A DNA stretch of 64,000 nt from assembly GCA_027624315.1 (NCBI GenBank), contig JAQBXX010000005.1, positions 1 through 64,000 on the forward strand. Reading direction: 5' to 3'. Shown piece after piece: positions 41,519-53,807 of the stretch; position 1 is the stretch's first letter, and each line of letters opens with the position of its first letter. The notes beneath the pieces are model-generated. The model saw only the letters and a list, made by a program, of their open reading frames with translations, did no database searches and was not told where the DNA came from. A program made the translations under genes and the position numbers. The DNA comes from Pseudomonadota bacterium (GTDB lineage: Bacteria > Pseudomonadota > Gammaproteobacteria > SURF-13).

Positions 41519-44074
41519 CTACGTTGCAGCCGTTATCTCTTTCTCAGCCGTCGCAACATACTCCGCCATCTGGTGGAAGTTGAGGTAGCGGTAAATGTTG
41601 TCCGACAGCGGTGCGATGCGGTGGGTGTAGTCCATGTATTCCTTCACGGTCGGGATGTGGCCGAGCTTGGCGGTGACGGCGGAGAGTTCCGCCGAGCCTA
41701 GATAGACGTTGGCCTCCTTGCCCATGCGGTTGGGGAAGTTGCGCGTGGAGGTGGACATGACGGTGGCGCCGTCACGTACGCGCGCCTGGTTGCCCATGCA
41801 GAGTGAGCAGCCGGGCACTTCGGTGCGGGCGCCGGCGCGGCCGAAGATGGCGTAGTAGCCTTCTTCGGTGAGCTGGTGTGCGTCCATGCGCGTGGGCGGC
41901 ACGATCCACAGACGCACCGGCACTTCGCCGCCGTCTTCCAGAATCTTGCCTGCGGCGCGGTAGTGGCCGATGTTGGTCATGCACGAGCCGATGAATACCT
42001 CGTCCACGTGATCGCCCGCGACTTCCGACAGGGGCTTGATCTTGTCCGGGTCATTGGGGCAGGCGAGCAGTGGTTCCTTGATCTCGTTCATGTCGATCTC
42101 AACCACTGCGGCGTATTCGGCGTCCTTGTCGGCTTCGAGTAATTCCGGCTTGGCGAGCCACGCCTCCATCGCCTGGATGCGCCGCTCCAGCGTGCGCCGG
42201 TCTTCGTAGCCGGTGGCCATCATCCACTTCAACAGCGTGACGTTGGAGGTGAGGTATTCGATGATCGGCTCTTTATTCAGGCGCACGGTGCAGCCGTTGG
42301 CCGAGCGCTCCGCCGAGGCGTCGGCGAATTCAAACGCCTGTTCGATCTTGAGATCGGGCAATCCTTCAATCTCCATGACGCGCCCGGAGAAGACATTTTT
42401 CTTGCCCTTTTTGTCGAGCGTGAGCAAACCTTTTTGCAACGCGATATACGGAATGGCGTTCACCAGATCACGCAGCGTGATGCCGGGCTGCATCTTGCCC
42501 TTGAAGCGCACCAGCACCGACTCCGGCATGTTGAGCGGCATCACGCCGAGCGCGGCGGCGAAGGCGACGAGGCCTGAGCCTGCGGGAAAGCTGATGCCGA
42601 TGGGAAAGCGCGTGTGTGAGTCGCCGCCGGTGCCGACGGTGTCGGGCAGCAGCATGCGGTTGAGCCACGAGTGGATGATGCCGTCGCCGGGGCGCAGCAC
42701 CACGCCGCCGCGCGTACGGATGAAATCGGGCAGGTCATGCTGCAACTGGATGTCGATCGGTTTCGGATAGGCCGCGGTGTGGCAGAAGCTCTGCATGACT
42801 AAATCCGCCGAGAAACCGAGGCAGGCGAGCTCCTTCAGCTCATCGCGCGTCATGGCGCCGGTGGTGTCCTGCGAGCCGACGGTGCTCATGCGCGGTTCGC
42901 AATAGGTGCCGGGGCGCATGCCTTTCACGCCACAGGCGCGCCCGACCATTTTCTGTGCCAGCGTGTAACCCTTGCCGCTGTCGGTCGTCGCCAGCGGGCG
43001 GATGAACAGGGGCGAGCAGTCCAGCCCCAGATGCTCGCGTGTCTTGTCGGTGAGTGCGCGGCCGATGATGAGTGGAATGCGTCCGCCTGCGCGCACTTCG
43101 TCGGGCAGGGTGATGGGCTTTAGCTCGAAGCGCGCAAGCTCTGCGCCCGTTTCACTGGTGATGCGCCCGGCGTGCGGATAAATCTTTATCACATCGCCAG
43201 TGTTCAGCTTGTCCACCGCGCACTCGATGGGCAAGCTGCCTGCATCTTCCGCCGTATTGAAAAAGATCGGCGCGATCTTGCCGCCCAGTATCACGCCGCC
43301 CTGACGCTTGTTCGGCACATAAGGCATATCGTGCCCCATATGCCACAGCACGGAGTTGATGGCGGACTTGCGCGAGGAACCGGTGCCGACGACGTCGCCG
43401 ACATAGGCCAGCGGGTGGCCTTTCTTTTTCAGCGCCTCGATGGTGCTGAGCGCGTCCGGCATTTTATTGGCAAGCATGCTCTTGGCATGCAGCGGGATGT
43501 CCGGGCGGCTCCACGCCTCCGAGGCGGGCGAGAGATCGTCGGTGTTGGTTTCGCCCGGCACCTTGAACACGGTGACGGTGATTTCATCGGCGAGTGGCGC
43601 GCGGTGCGTGAACCACACGGCGTCGGCCCACGACTGTAACACCTGCTGCGCATGGCGATTTGTTGCGGCCTTTTTAACCACGTCGTGATACGCGTCGAAG
43701 ATCAGGAGCATAGTGGCGAGCGCCTGCGCCGCAGTGGGCGCAAGTTCTTCGTCATCCAGAAGATCGATGAGCGGATGGATGTTGTAACCGCCCAGCATGG
43801 TACCGAGCAGTTGCGTTGCCTGTGTGCGGGTGATGAGCGGGCTCGCCGTCTCGCCGCTGGCCACCGCAGCCAGAAAGCCGGCCTTCACATAGGCTGCCTG
43901 ATCCACGCCCGGCGGCACACACTGGGTGACAAGCGCCAGCAAAAACTCGCCCTCATCGGCGGGCGGGTTTTTCAGTAGCTCGACCAGTTCGGCAGTTTGT
44001 CTGGCGTTGAGCGCGAGCGGCGGCAGGCCGTGTGCGGCACGCTCGGCGACATGAAGACGGTAGTTTTTCAGCAC
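41519..44074 (-). CDS. acnB: bifunctional aconitate hydratase 2 / 2-methylisocitrate dehydratase
   Basis: 851 aa; [43 protein letters not shown]. Confidence 0.97.
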   Translation of the reverse strand: MLKNYRLHVAERAAHGLPPLALNARQTAELVELLKNPPADEGEFLLALVTQCVPPGVDQAAYVKAGFLAAVASGETASPLITRTQATQLLGTMLGGYNIHPLIDLLDDEELAPTAAQALATMLLIFDAYHDVVKKAATNRHAQQVLQSWADAVWFTHRAPLADEITVTVFKVPGETNTDDLSPASEAWSRPDIPLHAKSMLANKMPDALSTIEALKKKGHPLAYVGDVVGTGSSRKSAINSVLWHMGHDMPYVPNKRQGGVILGGKIAPIFFNTAEDAGSLPIECAVDKLNTGDVIKIYPHAGRITSETGAELARFELKPITLPDEVRAGGRIPLIIGRALTDKTREHLGLDCSPLFIRPLATTDSGKGYTLAQKMVGRACGVKGMRPGTYCEPRMSTVGSQDTTGAMTRDELKELACLGFSADLVMQSFCHTAAYPKPIDIQLQHDLPDFIRTRGGVVLRPGDGIIHSWLNRMLLPDTVGTGGDSHTRFPIGISFPAGSGLVAFAAALGVMPLNMPESVLVRFKGKMQPGITLRDLVNAIPYIALQKGLLTLDKKGKKNVFSGRVMEIEGLPDLKIEQAFEFADASAERSANGCTVRLNKEPIIEYLTSNVTLLKWMMATGYEDRRTLERRIQAMEAWLAKPELLEADKDAEYAAVVEIDMNEIKEPLLACPNDPDKIKPLSEVAGDHVDEVFIGSCMTNIGHYRAAGKILEDGGEVPVRLWIVPPTRMDAHQLTEEGYYAIFGRAGARTEVPGCSLCMGNQARVRDGATVMSTSTRNFPNRMGKEANVYLGSAELSAVTAKLGHIPTVKEYMDYTHRIAPLSDNIYRYLNFHQMAEYVATAEKEITAAT

Positions 44075-44099
44075 GTGGTTGATCCTGGGTGCAAGAACG

Positions 44100-46147
<2,048 letters not shown>

Positions 46148-46160
46148 AAGGGACTGGAAA

Positions 46161-46682
46161 ATGGCAGGGGTGAGTAACTTGGAGCGGATGCAACTCGGAA
46201 AAGACCCCGAGCCAATACTGATTGCCACCAGTGGGGACAACCGCATCGCCGCCATCGCGCTGGTCAAACAGGGCAGGCGATATCTGCATATCTTCAGCCG
46301 TGATCTCGATCCCACCGTGTATGACACCACCACATTTGTCTCCGCGGTGCGCGAGCTTGCCACCTACAGCCGCTATTCGCAGATACGTATCTTGGTGCAG
46401 AATTCGGAGCGCATCGCCAAGCACGGCCACCGTCTGGTGCAGCTGGCACACCGGTTGAGCAGTTTTATCCAGGTACGCAAACCGGGGGGCGATCATCAAG
46501 CCTTGAGCGAAGCCTTTCTGGTGGTAGACAAGCTTGGCCTCATGCACCGTAAGATGAGCGACCGCTACGACGGCGTGGTGAACTTCAACGCGCCGCTTGA
46601 AGCCGCCGCACTGGTGCGCCTGTTTGATGAAGTGTGGGAGCGGAGTGAGCCCGATCCCGAAATTCGCAGACTCTATATCTGA
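46161..46682 (+). CDS. conserved hypothetical protein
   Basis: 173-aa ORF from ATG 46161; short cytosolic-looking protein, overlaps no other gene, adjacent to secretin-like gene. Confidence 0.65.
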   Translation: MAGVSNLERMQLGKDPEPILIATSGDNRIAAIALVKQGRRYLHIFSRDLDPTVYDTTTFVSAVRELATYSRYSQIRILVQNSERIAKHGHRLVQLAHRLSSFIQVRKPGGDHQALSEAFLVVDKLGLMHRKMSDRYDGVVNFNAPLEAAALVRLFDEVWERSEPDPEIRRLYI

Positions 46683-46683
46683 A

Positions 46684-47520
46684 ATGCGCGTCATCAGGTG
46701 TGTCTTGCTGTTGCTGTTGATGCAGGCTGTATCAGCCGCTGAATCTGCAGTGGAGATCATGCCGCTGCGGCATCTTACGGTGGAGCAGGCGATTACGCTC
46801 GTCAAACCGTTCATCGAGAAAGAGGGGGCGCTGAGCGGGTGGAACAACCAGTTGGTAGTGCGCACCACGCCAAATAATCTGGTGCAGATAAAAGACATTC
46901 TGCTGGCCCTCGACGTGGCTCCGCGCCGTTTGTTGGTTACGGTGAAGCAGAATGCCCGGGATGAGCAAGCGCGCAATGAGGCTGCGGTGCAGGGCCAGAT
47001 ACGGAGCGGCGATGTGCGCGTCAGCACCGGGCGCAAGGGGCCGGTAGCGCGCGAGGGTGTTGAAGTCCACATCACGCACGGTGACCGCACGGCGCACGAC
47101 AATAATACGCAGCAGGTTCAGGTGTTGGAGGGTAGCGCCGCATTTATCCAGATCGGACTATCCATTCCGGTGGTCGAACGCAGTGTGCATGGCAACGGCC
47201 CCGATCAGCGCGTCTATAACACCATCACTTACAAGGATGTGACCACAGGTTTCAGCGTTCTGCCGCGCGTAAGCGGCGGCACGGTTACGCTTGATATCTC
47301 CCCACAACACGCCGTACCGTCCATGCAGGGCGGCGGCAGCATCGATATCGCACAGATGCGCACTACCGTTTCCGGAAAGCTGGGCGAGTGGATAGACATC
47401 GGCGACGCAGTGCGGGAACAAAGTTCGGACAGCAGCGAGATACTCTCCTCGACACGCTCACTGCGTAATGAAGATCGCCATGTTTCAATCAAGGTTGAAG
47501 AGTCGAAGCCGCGCAAGTAA
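46684..47520 (+). CDS. short secretin-like exported protein
   Basis: signal peptide; N-domain-like VEIMPLRHLTVEQAITLVKPFI...NQLVVRTTPNNLVQIKDILLALD and secretin-like YKDVTTGFSVLPRVSGGTVTLDISPQ. Confidence 0.75.
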   Translation: MRVIRCVLLLLLMQAVSAAESAVEIMPLRHLTVEQAITLVKPFIEKEGALSGWNNQLVVRTTPNNLVQIKDILLALDVAPRRLLVTVKQNARDEQARNEAAVQGQIRSGDVRVSTGRKGPVAREGVEVHITHGDRTAHDNNTQQVQVLEGSAAFIQIGLSIPVVERSVHGNGPDQRVYNTITYKDVTTGFSVLPRVSGGTVTLDISPQHAVPSMQGGGSIDIAQMRTTVSGKLGEWIDIGDAVREQSSDSSEILSSTRSLRNEDRHVSIKVEESKPRK

Positions 47521-47588
47521 CCGCAGTCGTTTAGTGTAGTGCGTCATTACTCTTGGAGCTTATCAAGTCAGCTCGACATCGCGGTCTT

Positions 47589-47662
47589 AAATCCCCCGGC
47601 CGTTCGGCAAGCTCACGGCCACCCCATTTGCAAAGGGGGTCGAGCGTAGCGAGGGAGGATTT
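47589..47662. repeat. composite nested hairpin repeat
   Basis: AAATCCCCC-[GGCCGTTCGGCAAGCTCACGGCC]-ACCCCATTTGCAAAGGGGGTCGAGCGTAGCGAGGGAGGATTT. Confidence 0.65.
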
Positions 47663-47744
47663 GGAGCCGCGCTGCCAACGAATACAGCGCATCATTATCG
47701 TTTCGCATCGTCAACATAAGATTCAATAATTGCGAAGCAGTCCA

Positions 47745-48371
47745 CTAGCGCACCAGCACCTCGGTGATCCCACGCAGGATAAATTCCATCGCCACGGCAA
47801 GCAGCAGCATGCCCATGATGCGCGTGGTGACGCGCGCGCCGGTCGGCCCCAGTTTTTCAAACAAGGGGTCGGCCATGCGGAACATGATGTAAAGCACGAG
47901 TGCGGTCACCAGTATCACGCCGCTGAGTTGCGCGTGCCCGGCCAGGCTTGCGCCTTGCTGCTGGGCGTACAGGACCACTGCGGTGATGGTGCCGGGGCCG
48001 GCGAGCATGGGAATGCCGAGCGGCACGATGGAGATGTCCTCGCGGTGCGCGGACTCCTCGCCTTGCACGCCCTGCACGCGCGAGGGTGTGGCGTGCAACA
48101 TCGACCACGCCATGGATGCGAGGATCAGGCCGCCCGCTACCTGGAAGCTGGGCAGGCTGATGCCAATGAGGGTAAGCAGGTACATGCCGCCGTATTGAAA
48201 GAACAGCAGCGTCACCACCACGGTGACAATCATGCGCAATAAAACCTTGCGCCGCTGTGCGGCTGCCATGTCATGCGTAAGGGAAAGATAAAGCGGCATC
48301 ACGTCGAACGGCGCGAGTACCACCAGCAACGAGACGAATTGCTTGATAAGCAGTATGGTGTCGAATTGCAT
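47745..48371 (-). CDS. MarC family membrane protein
   Basis: KQFVSLLVVLAPFDVMPLYLSLT, VPLGIPMLAGPGTITAVVL, IMGMLLLAVAMEFILRGI. Confidence 0.88.
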   Translation of the reverse strand: MQFDTILLIKQFVSLLVVLAPFDVMPLYLSLTHDMAAAQRRKVLLRMIVTVVVTLLFFQYGGMYLLTLIGISLPSFQVAGGLILASMAWSMLHATPSRVQGVQGEESAHREDISIVPLGIPMLAGPGTITAVVLYAQQQGASLAGHAQLSGVILVTALVLYIMFRMADPLFEKLGPTGARVTTRIMGMLLLAVAMEFILRGITEVLVR

Positions 48372-49363
48372 CAGGCTGTTTCCCGCATGTTGCCTGCATT
48401 ATAGGATGCAAGCACGCCCTCAAGCCAGGCAGGAATGCGCTCCTCCAGCCAGTAACACGCCCGCCAGGGTGCGCTTCCGTAAACAAAGCCCACGTGTCCA
48501 CCGTGCCCGGACAACTCCAGGGTCACGTGCGGCGAGAGTTCGGCCTGTGTGGGGGTTGCCTTGCGCGTCAGGAAAGGGTCATCGGCGGCATGCAGCACCA
48601 GCGTGGGAATGCCGATCCGCCCGAGATATTGACGACAGCTTGATTGCGTATAGTAGTCGTCCACCCCGGCGAATCCATGCAGCGGCGCGGTGACGGCATC
48701 GTCGTAAGTGCGCAAGGTGCGCAGGCGATCAAGATCGCCGATGTCGAGCGGCAGCCTCATGTGTCTTGATTTTTCGCGTACCGTATCGCGCAGGCAACGC
48801 AGCAGATGCCGTTGATAAAATCTGGAAAGGCCGCGTTGTAGCCGCAGCACCGACTCATTCATGTCGAACGGCACGGACACCGCCACAGCGCAGGTGAGCG
48901 GCGCGTGCTGCCCCTGCTCACCCAGCCATTTCAACAACACATTGCCGCCGAGCGAATAGCCGACCGCGGCGAGTGGCGTGTGCGGTTCGCGTGCGTGCAG
49001 GACATTGACCAGCGTATTGAGATCACCCGTCTCTCCGCCGTGGTAAAAGCGCGGTAGCCGATTCGGTTCGCCGCTGCAACCGCGAAAGTGCATCAGTACG
49101 GCGCGATAGCCGCGTTGATGGAGGGCGCGCAAAATCCCGCGTGCATAGCTGGAGTTGCTCGAACCTTGCAGGCCGTGCAGGACTATCACCACCGGTCCGG
49201 ATGCGCCGGTAGTCCAGTCCAGATCGACAAAGTCACCATCCGGCAGTTCCAGCCGCTCGCGCCGCAACGCGGTATTTTCAGCACGGCGCACCACGTTCGC
49301 CCACAGCGTTTGCAGGTGCGCATTACGCAGCCACCAGGCGGGTATGAAGGGGTTGTTCAGCAC
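48371..49363 (-). CDS. alpha/beta-hydrolase, YheT-like
   Basis: VIVLHGLQGSSNSSYARGILRALHQRGYRAVLMHFRGCSGEPNRLPRFYHGGETGD, VGYSLGGNVLLKWLGE. Confidence 0.9.
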   Translation of the reverse strand: MLNNPFIPAWWLRNAHLQTLWANVVRRAENTALRRERLELPDGDFVDLDWTTGASGPVVIVLHGLQGSSNSSYARGILRALHQRGYRAVLMHFRGCSGEPNRLPRFYHGGETGDLNTLVNVLHAREPHTPLAAVGYSLGGNVLLKWLGEQGQHAPLTCAVAVSVPFDMNESVLRLQRGLSRFYQRHLLRCLRDTVREKSRHMRLPLDIGDLDRLRTLRTYDDAVTAPLHGFAGVDDYYTQSSCRQYLGRIGIPTLVLHAADDPFLTRKATPTQAELSPHVTLELSGHGGHVGFVYGSAPWRACYWLEERIPAWLEGVLASYNAGNMRETA

Positions 49364-49409
49364 GCGCGTTATCGCCGGTTTATGCAGAGGGTCATCGGAA
49401 CCGCTACGC

Positions 49410-50213
49410 TCAACCCATTCTGCGATCTGGCCTGTGGAGCCGACGGCGATGCAGCATCCAGGCCACTTGCACCGTGGCTACAGCGGCGAGCAAATGCTTG
49501 ATGGCGTGGCCGCTCACTATTCCACCGAACTGATAGACAGTGCTGTCCATGACCTCAAACATCTTGGCTAGCACATACCAGCCAGCCACCAGCAGCAAAG
49601 CCCAGCCGTGACTGTAGCGCGGAGGGTGCAGCAGCAATAATAGCGGTATAAGCAGCAGGGGTAGCAACTGCACCAGAATATAGGGTCGCAGGTCGCCACG
49701 TCCCCATGTTTCGCTCAGGTACCAATAAATCACACTGGCTACTGCGTAAACCAACATGGGCAGCAAGCTCCACGCAGCAAGTCGCGCCGACACCCTTTCG
49801 GCCAGCACAGCAGCAAACAGGCAGATAAACGACAGTGTGATGGGCAAGCGATCCCATACCAGACGCAGATTGTCAGGCTGCCAGTGATAGTAGGCCGAGC
49901 CAAAAAACGTCAGCAACACACCCAGCAAAAAGCCGGCCCACACCACCCGCTCGAACCGGGTGCTTATTATAAAGCGCGGCAAGCGCCGCAGCCCCCACAG
50001 TCCCACCAGCAAAAACGGCAGATTAGAGAGCACATTCTGTGCGTTGGGCAACCACCACCAAGACCGCGTATCAGCAAAGTTGTTATAACCGGCGATTTGT
50101 GGAATGCGTCCGTAGAAAAACAGGGCAATCACTACCGCCGCCGCCACAGCCAGCAATAACGCCGCACGCGCGCCCGCAGGCCAATTCCTCACATGATTTA
50201 AAATAGAATGCAT
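49410..50213 (-). CDS. ceramidase-like (CREST superfamily) membrane protein
   Basis: FFGSAYYHWQPDNLRLVWDRLPIT (SxxYH...D) and GHAIKHLLAA (HxxxH); 7 hydrophobic segments. Confidence 0.75.
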   Translation of the reverse strand: MHSILNHVRNWPAGARAALLLAVAAAVVIALFFYGRIPQIAGYNNFADTRSWWWLPNAQNVLSNLPFLLVGLWGLRRLPRFIISTRFERVVWAGFLLGVLLTFFGSAYYHWQPDNLRLVWDRLPITLSFICLFAAVLAERVSARLAAWSLLPMLVYAVASVIYWYLSETWGRGDLRPYILVQLLPLLLIPLLLLLHPPRYSHGWALLLVAGWYVLAKMFEVMDSTVYQFGGIVSGHAIKHLLAAVATVQVAWMLHRRRLHRPDRRMG

Positions 50214-50221
50214 TTAGTTTT

Positions 50222-50253
50222 GTAGGATGGGTTGAGCGTAGCGATACCCATCA
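50222..50253 (+). repeat. REP family A, left flank of RAYT
   Basis: GTAGGATGGGTTGAGCGTAGCGATACCCATCA; GATGGGT/ACCCATC stem. Confidence 0.85.
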
Positions 50254-50257
50254 TGGC

Positions 50258-50788
50258 TCATTCACCAAAACCGTCCTCAATGCCATCTTCACCCCATGCC
50301 CAATCCGCCGCATACCGTCCTCGGCGAACATGATGGTGAAATGACGAATAAGGCCAATCCTGTACCCGTTTCACATGGCCGTGTTTGACGGGGTTGAAGT
50401 GAATATAATCCACATGGCGCTCGAAATCGCATTCGTCGCGGATAGTATGCTCCCAGTAGCGCCGTTGCCATATTCCCCGCTCTTCCTTCGACAGACGGCT
50501 GTTTGATCGTCTTTCACCCGACGCCAAGGCCCGCGAGAAATTTGTTTTAATTAATCGCCAGCGCAGGGCGTAGTCACAATCGTCTTGAGGCAGAGTACAC
50601 ACGGCGTGAAGATGATCCGGTAGCACCACAATAGCGTCTATCGAAAATGGGTGATGACGCCGCACCGCACGAAAAGCAGCGCGTAAAAGATCGATATGTT
50701 CGGTAAGCAACTGCACACTACGCTGCGCGAGATTAACCGTGAAGAAATAAGTGCCACCCGGAACAAAGTTGCGCCGATAATTTGCCAT
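50258..50788 (-). CDS. REP-associated tyrosine transposase (Y1_Tnp, RAYT)
   Basis: MANYRRNFVPGGTYFFTVNL, VVLPDHLHAVCTLP (HxH), DYIHFNPVKHGHV; start at 50788. Confidence 0.93.
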   Translation of the reverse strand: MANYRRNFVPGGTYFFTVNLAQRSVQLLTEHIDLLRAAFRAVRRHHPFSIDAIVVLPDHLHAVCTLPQDDCDYALRWRLIKTNFSRALASGERRSNSRLSKEERGIWQRRYWEHTIRDECDFERHVDYIHFNPVKHGHVKRVQDWPYSSFHHHVRRGRYAADWAWGEDGIEDGFGE

Positions 50789-50810
50789 TGATACATTATA
50801 CAAGCATCAT

Positions 50811-50842
50811 TGATGGGTATCGCTGCGCTCAACCCATCCTAC
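50811..50842 (-). repeat. REP family A, right flank of RAYT (inverted)
   Basis: TGATGGGTATCGCTGCGCTCAACCCATCCTAC; 31/32 reverse-complement match to left flank. Confidence 0.9.
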
Positions 50843-50844
50843 GA

Positions 50845-50865
50845 GTTACGCTTGATCCGACCTAC
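50845..50865 (-). repeat. REP family B, partial copy
   Basis: revcomp GTAGGTCGGATCAAGCGTAAC; 16/16 match to REP-B head. Confidence 0.8.
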
Positions 50866-50882
50866 TTGACTGCAGCACGTCG

Positions 50883-51680
50883 TTAGATGCCATTGTCATC
50901 GAATTTCTCACGAAAGTCCTTCAGGACCTGCTCGTAATTCGTAATACGAAGCCACGTCAGTGTTCCGAGCAGCGCGCCTTGGCAGGCCTTCAGCTCGCCC
51001 AGCCGTGGCTCTGCTTGTTGCGTCAAACGCCCGACCAAGGGAAGAACGCTGCCGACGAGGTAGGTCAGCTCGCTCACCACTAGGAAGAGCCCGGGTATCG
51101 ACAACTGAGGGCCGACGTAGACACGAGCCCCCTCAAGATCGTGGGACAGGAACGCGGACGCTGGCGTGACGTGGATCCCAAGTTCGCAGAGAACTCTGTA
51201 GGCGGGCTCGTCGACGATCGGCCTTTCATCGCGCGCTTCCACCAACCGACGCACGGCCGCTGGACCATATCGACTCATTCGTTCGGAGCGTGAGGATGCC
51301 GTCCAGGTGCCCAGTTCCACCGGGGCGAGAAAAAAGAGCTGGAGGAGGTTCGCCAACTCGCCAGCACTGCGGATCACTCCAATCGCTTCGTCATAGTAGC
51401 CGAGATAGGCCAAGCGTAAGGCTGCCGTTGCCGCGTTGGCGAGACGGCGCACGAGGTTCTCCACCGCATGGCCGGCGTGGCGACAGCCCCATGCACAGGA
51501 CGCGATCTGAGCAAGCAACGACAGGCCATCTCCGAGCCGCGTGAGCATCTCAGGTCCGCGCACTCCAAGCTGCCCTTTCGCATCAAGTTGGAGAGCGGCC
51601 TGCTGGGCAGCCTCCTCAAGGCGTCGGATGTTATCGATGAGTTCGCGGCCTTTCAGAAAGCCGTCCGGCTGCTCTATCAT
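50883..51680 (-). CDS. hypothetical protein, orphan gene bracketed by REP-B copies
   Basis: 265-aa complete ORF; no recognised family. Confidence 0.65.
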   Translation of the reverse strand: MIEQPDGFLKGRELIDNIRRLEEAAQQAALQLDAKGQLGVRGPEMLTRLGDGLSLLAQIASCAWGCRHAGHAVENLVRRLANAATAALRLAYLGYYDEAIGVIRSAGELANLLQLFFLAPVELGTWTASSRSERMSRYGPAAVRRLVEARDERPIVDEPAYRVLCELGIHVTPASAFLSHDLEGARVYVGPQLSIPGLFLVVSELTYLVGSVLPLVGRLTQQAEPRLGELKACQGALLGTLTWLRITNYEQVLKDFREKFDDNGI

Positions 51681-51711
51681 GTGCGTCTAACGTATATTCG
51701 ACATCAGTTAG

Positions 51712-51740
51712 GTAGGTCGGATCAAGCTAGCGGATCCAAC
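51712..51740 (+). repeat. REP family B copy abutting acs stop
   Basis: GTAGGTCGGATCAAGCTAGCGGATCCAAC. Confidence 0.85.
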
Positions 51741-53708
51741 TCATGCCTTCCCCTGCAACTGCAGCAGGATCGCCTCGTTCTCCAGCGTCGAGGTGTCTTG
51801 GGTGATGGCCTCACCGGCGGCGATGGAGCGCAGCAGGCGGCGCATGATTTTGCCGGAGCGGGTTTTGGGGAGGTTGTCGGCGTAGCGGATGTCGTCGGGG
51901 CGGGCGATGGGGCCGATCTGTTCGGTGACCCAGGCGCGTAGTTCTTTGGTGAGCGTTTCGTCCACGCCGCCCGCGGGGCGTGCGCCGCGTAACACGACGT
52001 AGGCGAATACGGCTTCGCCTTTAATCTCGTCGGGTTTGCCGACCACGGCGGCTTCGGCGACGCGCGGATGCGCGACGAGGGCGGATTCGATCTCCATGGT
52101 GCCGAGGCGGTGGCCGGATACTTTCAGTACGTCGTCGGCGCGGCCCATGATCCAGAAATAGCCGTCTGCGTCGCGGTGCGCGGTGTCGCCGGCGACGTAG
52201 TACTTGTTGCTGAATTTCTTCCAGTAGGTGTCCAGGTAGCGCTGCTCGTCGCCCCAGATACCGCGCAGCATGAACGGCCAGGGTTTCTTGATGACGAGAT
52301 AGCCGCCCTGGTTGGGCGCGGTAATGCTGTTGCCTTCTTCGTCCACGACGTCCGCCGCGATGCCGGGCAGCGGCAGGGTGCAGGAACCGGGCTTGGTGGG
52401 CATGGCGCCGGGGATGGGGGCGATCAGGTGCGCGCCGGTTTCGGTTTGCCACCAGGTGTCCACGATCGGGCAGCGCTCATGGCCGATGTGTTTGCGATAC
52501 CACATCCACGCCTCGGGGTTGATCGGTTCGCCCACGGTGCCGAGCAAACGCAGCTTCGATAAATCATATTTCGCTGGAATTTCGTCGCCCAGTTTCATCA
52601 GGCCGCGTATTGCGGTGGGCGCGGTGTAGAAAATAGTTACGTTGTGGCGCTGGCAGATGTCCCAGAAACGTCCGCCGTCGGGAATGGTCGGCGCGCCTTC
52701 GTACATCAGCGTCGTCGCGCCGGTCGCAAGCGGGCCGTAGGTGACGTAGCTGTGGCCCGTCACCCAGCCGACATCGGCGGTGCACCAGAAGATGTCGTCG
52801 TCGTGGATGTCGAACACCCACTGCATGGTGACGATGGTGCCGAGCAGATAGCCCGCGCTCGCATGCTGGATGCCCTTGGGTTTGCCGGTGGAGCCGGAGG
52901 TGTAGAGCAGAAATAATGGGTGCTCGCTCTCGACCCACACCGGCTCGCACTGGTCGGCAACGTTTTTCACGGCATCGTGCCACCATGCATCACGCCCCGC
53001 CTGCATGTTGACCTGCTGGCCGGCGCGTTGCAACACGATCACGTTCTCAATGCTGGGGCAGCCTTTGCTCAATGCCAGATCGGCGGCGGCCTTGAGCTCG
53101 ATGACCTTGCCGCCGCGTGTGCCGCCGTCGGCGGTGATAAGCATTCTTGCTCCGGCGTCTTCGATGCGGTCCTTCAGCGACTGCGCGGAGAAGCCGCCGA
53201 ACACGACCGAATGAATGGCGCCGATGCGTGCGCACGCCTGCATGGCGACGACGACCTCCGGCACCATCGGCATGTAGATCACCACGCGGTCGCCTTTTTT
53301 AATACCCTTGGCCTTGAGCGCATTGGCAAAGCGGCATACGTCACGATGCAGCTCGGCGTAACTCACGCGGCGGACGTCGCCTTGCTCGCCTTCGAAAATA
53401 ATGGCGGTTTTGTCGGCCCTGTCCTTGAGGTTGCGATCAAGGCAGTTGTAGGAAACATTCAGCAGTCCGTCGTCAAACCAGCGGTAGTGCGGCGCATTGC
53501 TGCTGTCGAGAATGTTAGTGAATGGCTTGTGCCAGATGATTTCGTTGCGCGCGAGGGTGGCCCAGAAGTTTTCGTGGTCTGCATCGCCCTGCTGTTGAAG
53601 TGCGACCAACTGTTCCCTGCTTTTGACGCGCGCATGCGTGGAAAAATCGGGTGACGGCGCAAACAGCCGTTCTTCGTGCAGGGTGGATTCGAGGTTTTTG
53701 GTGGTCAC
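51741..53708 (-). CDS. acs: acetyl-CoA synthetase
   Basis: [56 protein letters not shown]. Confidence 0.97.
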   Translation of the reverse strand: MTTKNLESTLHEERLFAPSPDFSTHARVKSREQLVALQQQGDADHENFWATLARNEIIWHKPFTNILDSSNAPHYRWFDDGLLNVSYNCLDRNLKDRADKTAIIFEGEQGDVRRVSYAELHRDVCRFANALKAKGIKKGDRVVIYMPMVPEVVVAMQACARIGAIHSVVFGGFSAQSLKDRIEDAGARMLITADGGTRGGKVIELKAAADLALSKGCPSIENVIVLQRAGQQVNMQAGRDAWWHDAVKNVADQCEPVWVESEHPLFLLYTSGSTGKPKGIQHASAGYLLGTIVTMQWVFDIHDDDIFWCTADVGWVTGHSYVTYGPLATGATTLMYEGAPTIPDGGRFWDICQRHNVTIFYTAPTAIRGLMKLGDEIPAKYDLSKLRLLGTVGEPINPEAWMWYRKHIGHERCPIVDTWWQTETGAHLIAPIPGAMPTKPGSCTLPLPGIAADVVDEEGNSITAPNQGGYLVIKKPWPFMLRGIWGDEQRYLDTYWKKFSNKYYVAGDTAHRDADGYFWIMGRADDVLKVSGHRLGTMEIESALVAHPRVAEAAVVGKPDEIKGEAVFAYVVLRGARPAGGVDETLTKELRAWVTEQIGPIARPDDIRYADNLPKTRSGKIMRRLLRSIAAGEAITQDTSTLENEAILLQLQGKA

Positions 53709-53753
53709 GTCAGAGCCTCATATTGGGGCAGGGTGGCGATCCTTGGCTTACTA

Positions 53754-53792
53754 CCCCCATCCTAGCCTTCCCCCTGGGAGGGGGAAGGGAAA
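53754..53792. repeat. CCTTCCCCCTGGGAGGGGGAAGG hairpin repeat
   Basis: cccccatcctagccttccccctgggagggggaaggga; related to elements at 3317 and 39642. Confidence 0.6.
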
Positions 53793-53807
53793 TTAATTTT
53801 GTCAGGG

